From the NCBI GenBank assembly GCA_030146605.1, contig JASLBO010000066.1, positions 1 through 14,704 of the forward strand: DNA of 14,704 nucleotides, in the 5' to 3' direction. This document shows positions 13,370-14,704 of the stretch, piece after piece. The position numbers were made by a program, and so were the translations under genes. The first letter of the stretch is position 1; each line of letters begins with the position of its first letter. This DNA is from Sphingomonas sp. (GTDB lineage: Bacteria > Pseudomonadota > Alphaproteobacteria > Sphingomonadales > Sphingomonadaceae). The notes under the pieces were generated by a model. That model made no database searches, was not told the DNA's origin, and saw only the letters and a program-made list of their open reading frames with translations.

Positions 13370-14595
13370 GCGATGCCGCCGAGACCGAAAAGCCGCACGG
13401 CGACGTCCGTCGCCGGGTGAACAAACAGCTCGGCCGCGCCAATACGACGCGCGCGGGAATGTGGTTCTGGGAAGTCGACCGCATGCTGCTGCTGCTGGCG
13501 ATGCTGCTGATCGCGATCGGGCTTGTCGCGGTCGCCGCAGCCTCGCCGGCGACCGCGCGGCGCTATTCGGACGCGACGCACATCATGCCGGCGATGTATT
13601 ATTTCTGGCGCCAACTGATCTGGGTGTGCCTTTCGGTGCCGGTGCTGATCGGCGTGTCGATGCTGCCGCTCACCGTGGCGCGGCGCTTCGCACTGATCGG
13701 CGCGGCGTTCTTCCTGCTGCTGCTCGCATTGGTGCCCATCGTCGGCTCGGAAGCGAACGGCGCGCGGCGCTGGCTCGATCTGGGGATCTCAGATCTCCAG
13801 CCCTCGGAATTCCTCAAGCCGTTCTTCATCGTCGCGACCGCGTGGATGCTGTCGTTTCGGGCCAAGGATCCCGAATTGCCGGTGCTGGTCATCACCGGCG
13901 GGATGACCGCAGTGATTGCGGTGCTGCTGATGCTCCAGCCCGATTTCGGCCAGACGATGGTGTTCGGCACCGTCTGGCTGATTCTGCTGACGATCTCGGG
14001 CATCTCCACGCTGGCGATCGGCGGACTGCTCGGCACCGCGGTGGCCGGAGTGGTCGCGGCCTATCTGTTCTACGATACCGCGCGCACCCGCATCGACAAT
14101 TTCCTGTTCCCGACCAAGGAGGCCGCGCTCGCCGATCGCTATCAGGTCGACATGGCGCACCAGACCCTGAGCGCGGGCGGCCTGACCGGCGCCGGCCCAG
14201 GCAGCGGGCAGGTCAAGTTCAAGCTGCCCGAGGCGCATACCGACTACATCTTCTCGGTGATCGGCGAGGAGTTCGGGCTGATCTCGTGCGCGGTGATCGT
14301 GTTGCTCTATGCCGCGATCGTCATTCGGGTGTTCATGAAGATGCTCGACGAGGAGGACGCGTTCCGGCTGCTCGCCGCCTCGGGCCTCGCCGCACAGTTC
14401 GGGGTGCAGGCGATGATCAACATGGCGGTGAACACCGGCATCGCGCCGTCCAAGGGGATGACCCTGCCGTTCATCAGCTATGGCGGATCGTCGATGATCG
14501 CGCTTTCGATCGGATACGGGTTGCTGCTCGCCTTCACGCGACGAAACCCGTATCTGAAGCGCTCGCCATATACGGGTCGGTGGAGCAAGGGATGA
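13366..14595 (+). CDS. ftsW: Septal peptidoglycan glycosyltransferase FtsW (SEDS family)
   Basis: A 409-residue polytopic membrane protein that polymerises lipid II with FtsI during septation. A charged cytoplasmic tail of about 36 residues precedes some ten hydrophobic segments, beginning at about 39-60. SEDS signatures include GARRWLDLG with LQPSEFLK, LQPDFGQT, the catalytic Asp293 in EAHTDYIFSVIGEEFG (corresponding to E. coli FtsW Asp297), and GMTLPFISYGGSS at 364-376. The ATG overlaps the murD stop by 4 nt. Its stop overlaps the murG ATG (ATGA). Confidence 0.95.
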   Translation: MSDAAETEKPHGDVRRRVNKQLGRANTTRAGMWFWEVDRMLLLLAMLLIAIGLVAVAAASPATARRYSDATHIMPAMYYFWRQLIWVCLSVPVLIGVSMLPLTVARRFALIGAAFFLLLLALVPIVGSEANGARRWLDLGISDLQPSEFLKPFFIVATAWMLSFRAKDPELPVLVITGGMTAVIAVLLMLQPDFGQTMVFGTVWLILLTISGISTLAIGGLLGTAVAGVVAAYLFYDTARTRIDNFLFPTKEAALADRYQVDMAHQTLSAGGLTGAGPGSGQVKFKLPEAHTDYIFSVIGEEFGLISCAVIVLLYAAIVIRVFMKMLDEEDAFRLLAASGLAAQFGVQAMINMAVNTGIAPSKGMTLPFISYGGSSMIALSIGYGLLLAFTRRNPYLKRSPYTGRWSKG

Positions 14596-14704
14596 CGAAT
14601 TCGCGCAGCTATGTTCTGGCAGCAGGCGGCACCGGGGGGCACATGGTGCCCGCCGCCGCGCTCGCGGCGGAGCTGGCGAACCGGGGGCACAAGGTTTCGC
14701 TGGT
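14592..14704 (+). CDS. murG: UDP-GlcNAc:lipid I N-acetylglucosaminyltransferase MurG (5' part only)
   Basis: The first 37 complete codons of murG before the window ends. Translation gives MTNSRSYVLAAGGTGGH, with the Gly-rich GGTGGH loop at 12-17 that defines MurG, then MVPAAALAAELANRGHKVSL. MurG adds GlcNAc to lipid I on the inner face of the membrane to make lipid II. The ATG overlaps the ftsW stop by 4 nt and is preceded by GGAGCAAGGG. The gene is cut by the window edge, not broken. Confidence 0.93.
   Translation, partial: MTNSRSYVLAAGGTGGHMVPAAALAAELANRGHKVSL

Overview
The window is GC-rich chromosomal DNA from an alphaproteobacterium, most likely a sphingomonad (Sphingomonas-like). This assignment rests on protein character, gene order and dense GTG/TTG starts, recognised by eye without any database search. 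Its core is the first ten genes of a division and cell wall (dcw) cluster, all on the + strand: mraZ, rsmH, ftsL-like, ftsI, murE, murF, mraY, murD, ftsW and the start of murG, which runs off the right edge. The cluster makes UDP-MurNAc-pentapeptide (MurE carries the DNPR motif of meso-diaminopimelate ligases, then MurF and MurD), builds lipids I and II (MraY, MurG), and supplies the septal synthase pair FtsW/FtsI with an FtsL-like partner. Every junction overlaps by 1 or 4 nt except murE-murF.

Left of the cluster (1-3915) are accessory and housekeeping genes. A small lipoprotein overlaps cutC (+). Convergent to them on the - strand are a family 6-type uracil/hypoxanthine DNA glycosylase and a VapB antitoxin whose end appears fused to the last residues of a VapC toxin. 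Then, on +, come a DUF962/Mpo1-like membrane protein, a cysteine synthase-like PLP enzyme and a small single-pass membrane protein of unknown function.

From 3916 to 4323 there is no convincing gene. This stretch holds several inverted repeats, including two mutually exclusive hairpins and a perfect 7-bp hairpin that ends at the preferred mraZ start and carries the Shine-Dalgarno-like AGGGG in its loop.

The most unusual structure is a pair of large GC-rich palindromic elements inside the dcw operon. One (9450-9557) lies between murE and murF and supplies the murF ribosome binding site. The other (12149-12243) sits in frame inside murD and adds roughly 33 residues to the N-terminal domain. They share an architecture and look like dispersed repeats of a REP/BIME-like or protein-invading palindromic type. 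No tRNA, rRNA, CRISPR array, insertion sequence, prophage or complete defence system is visible.
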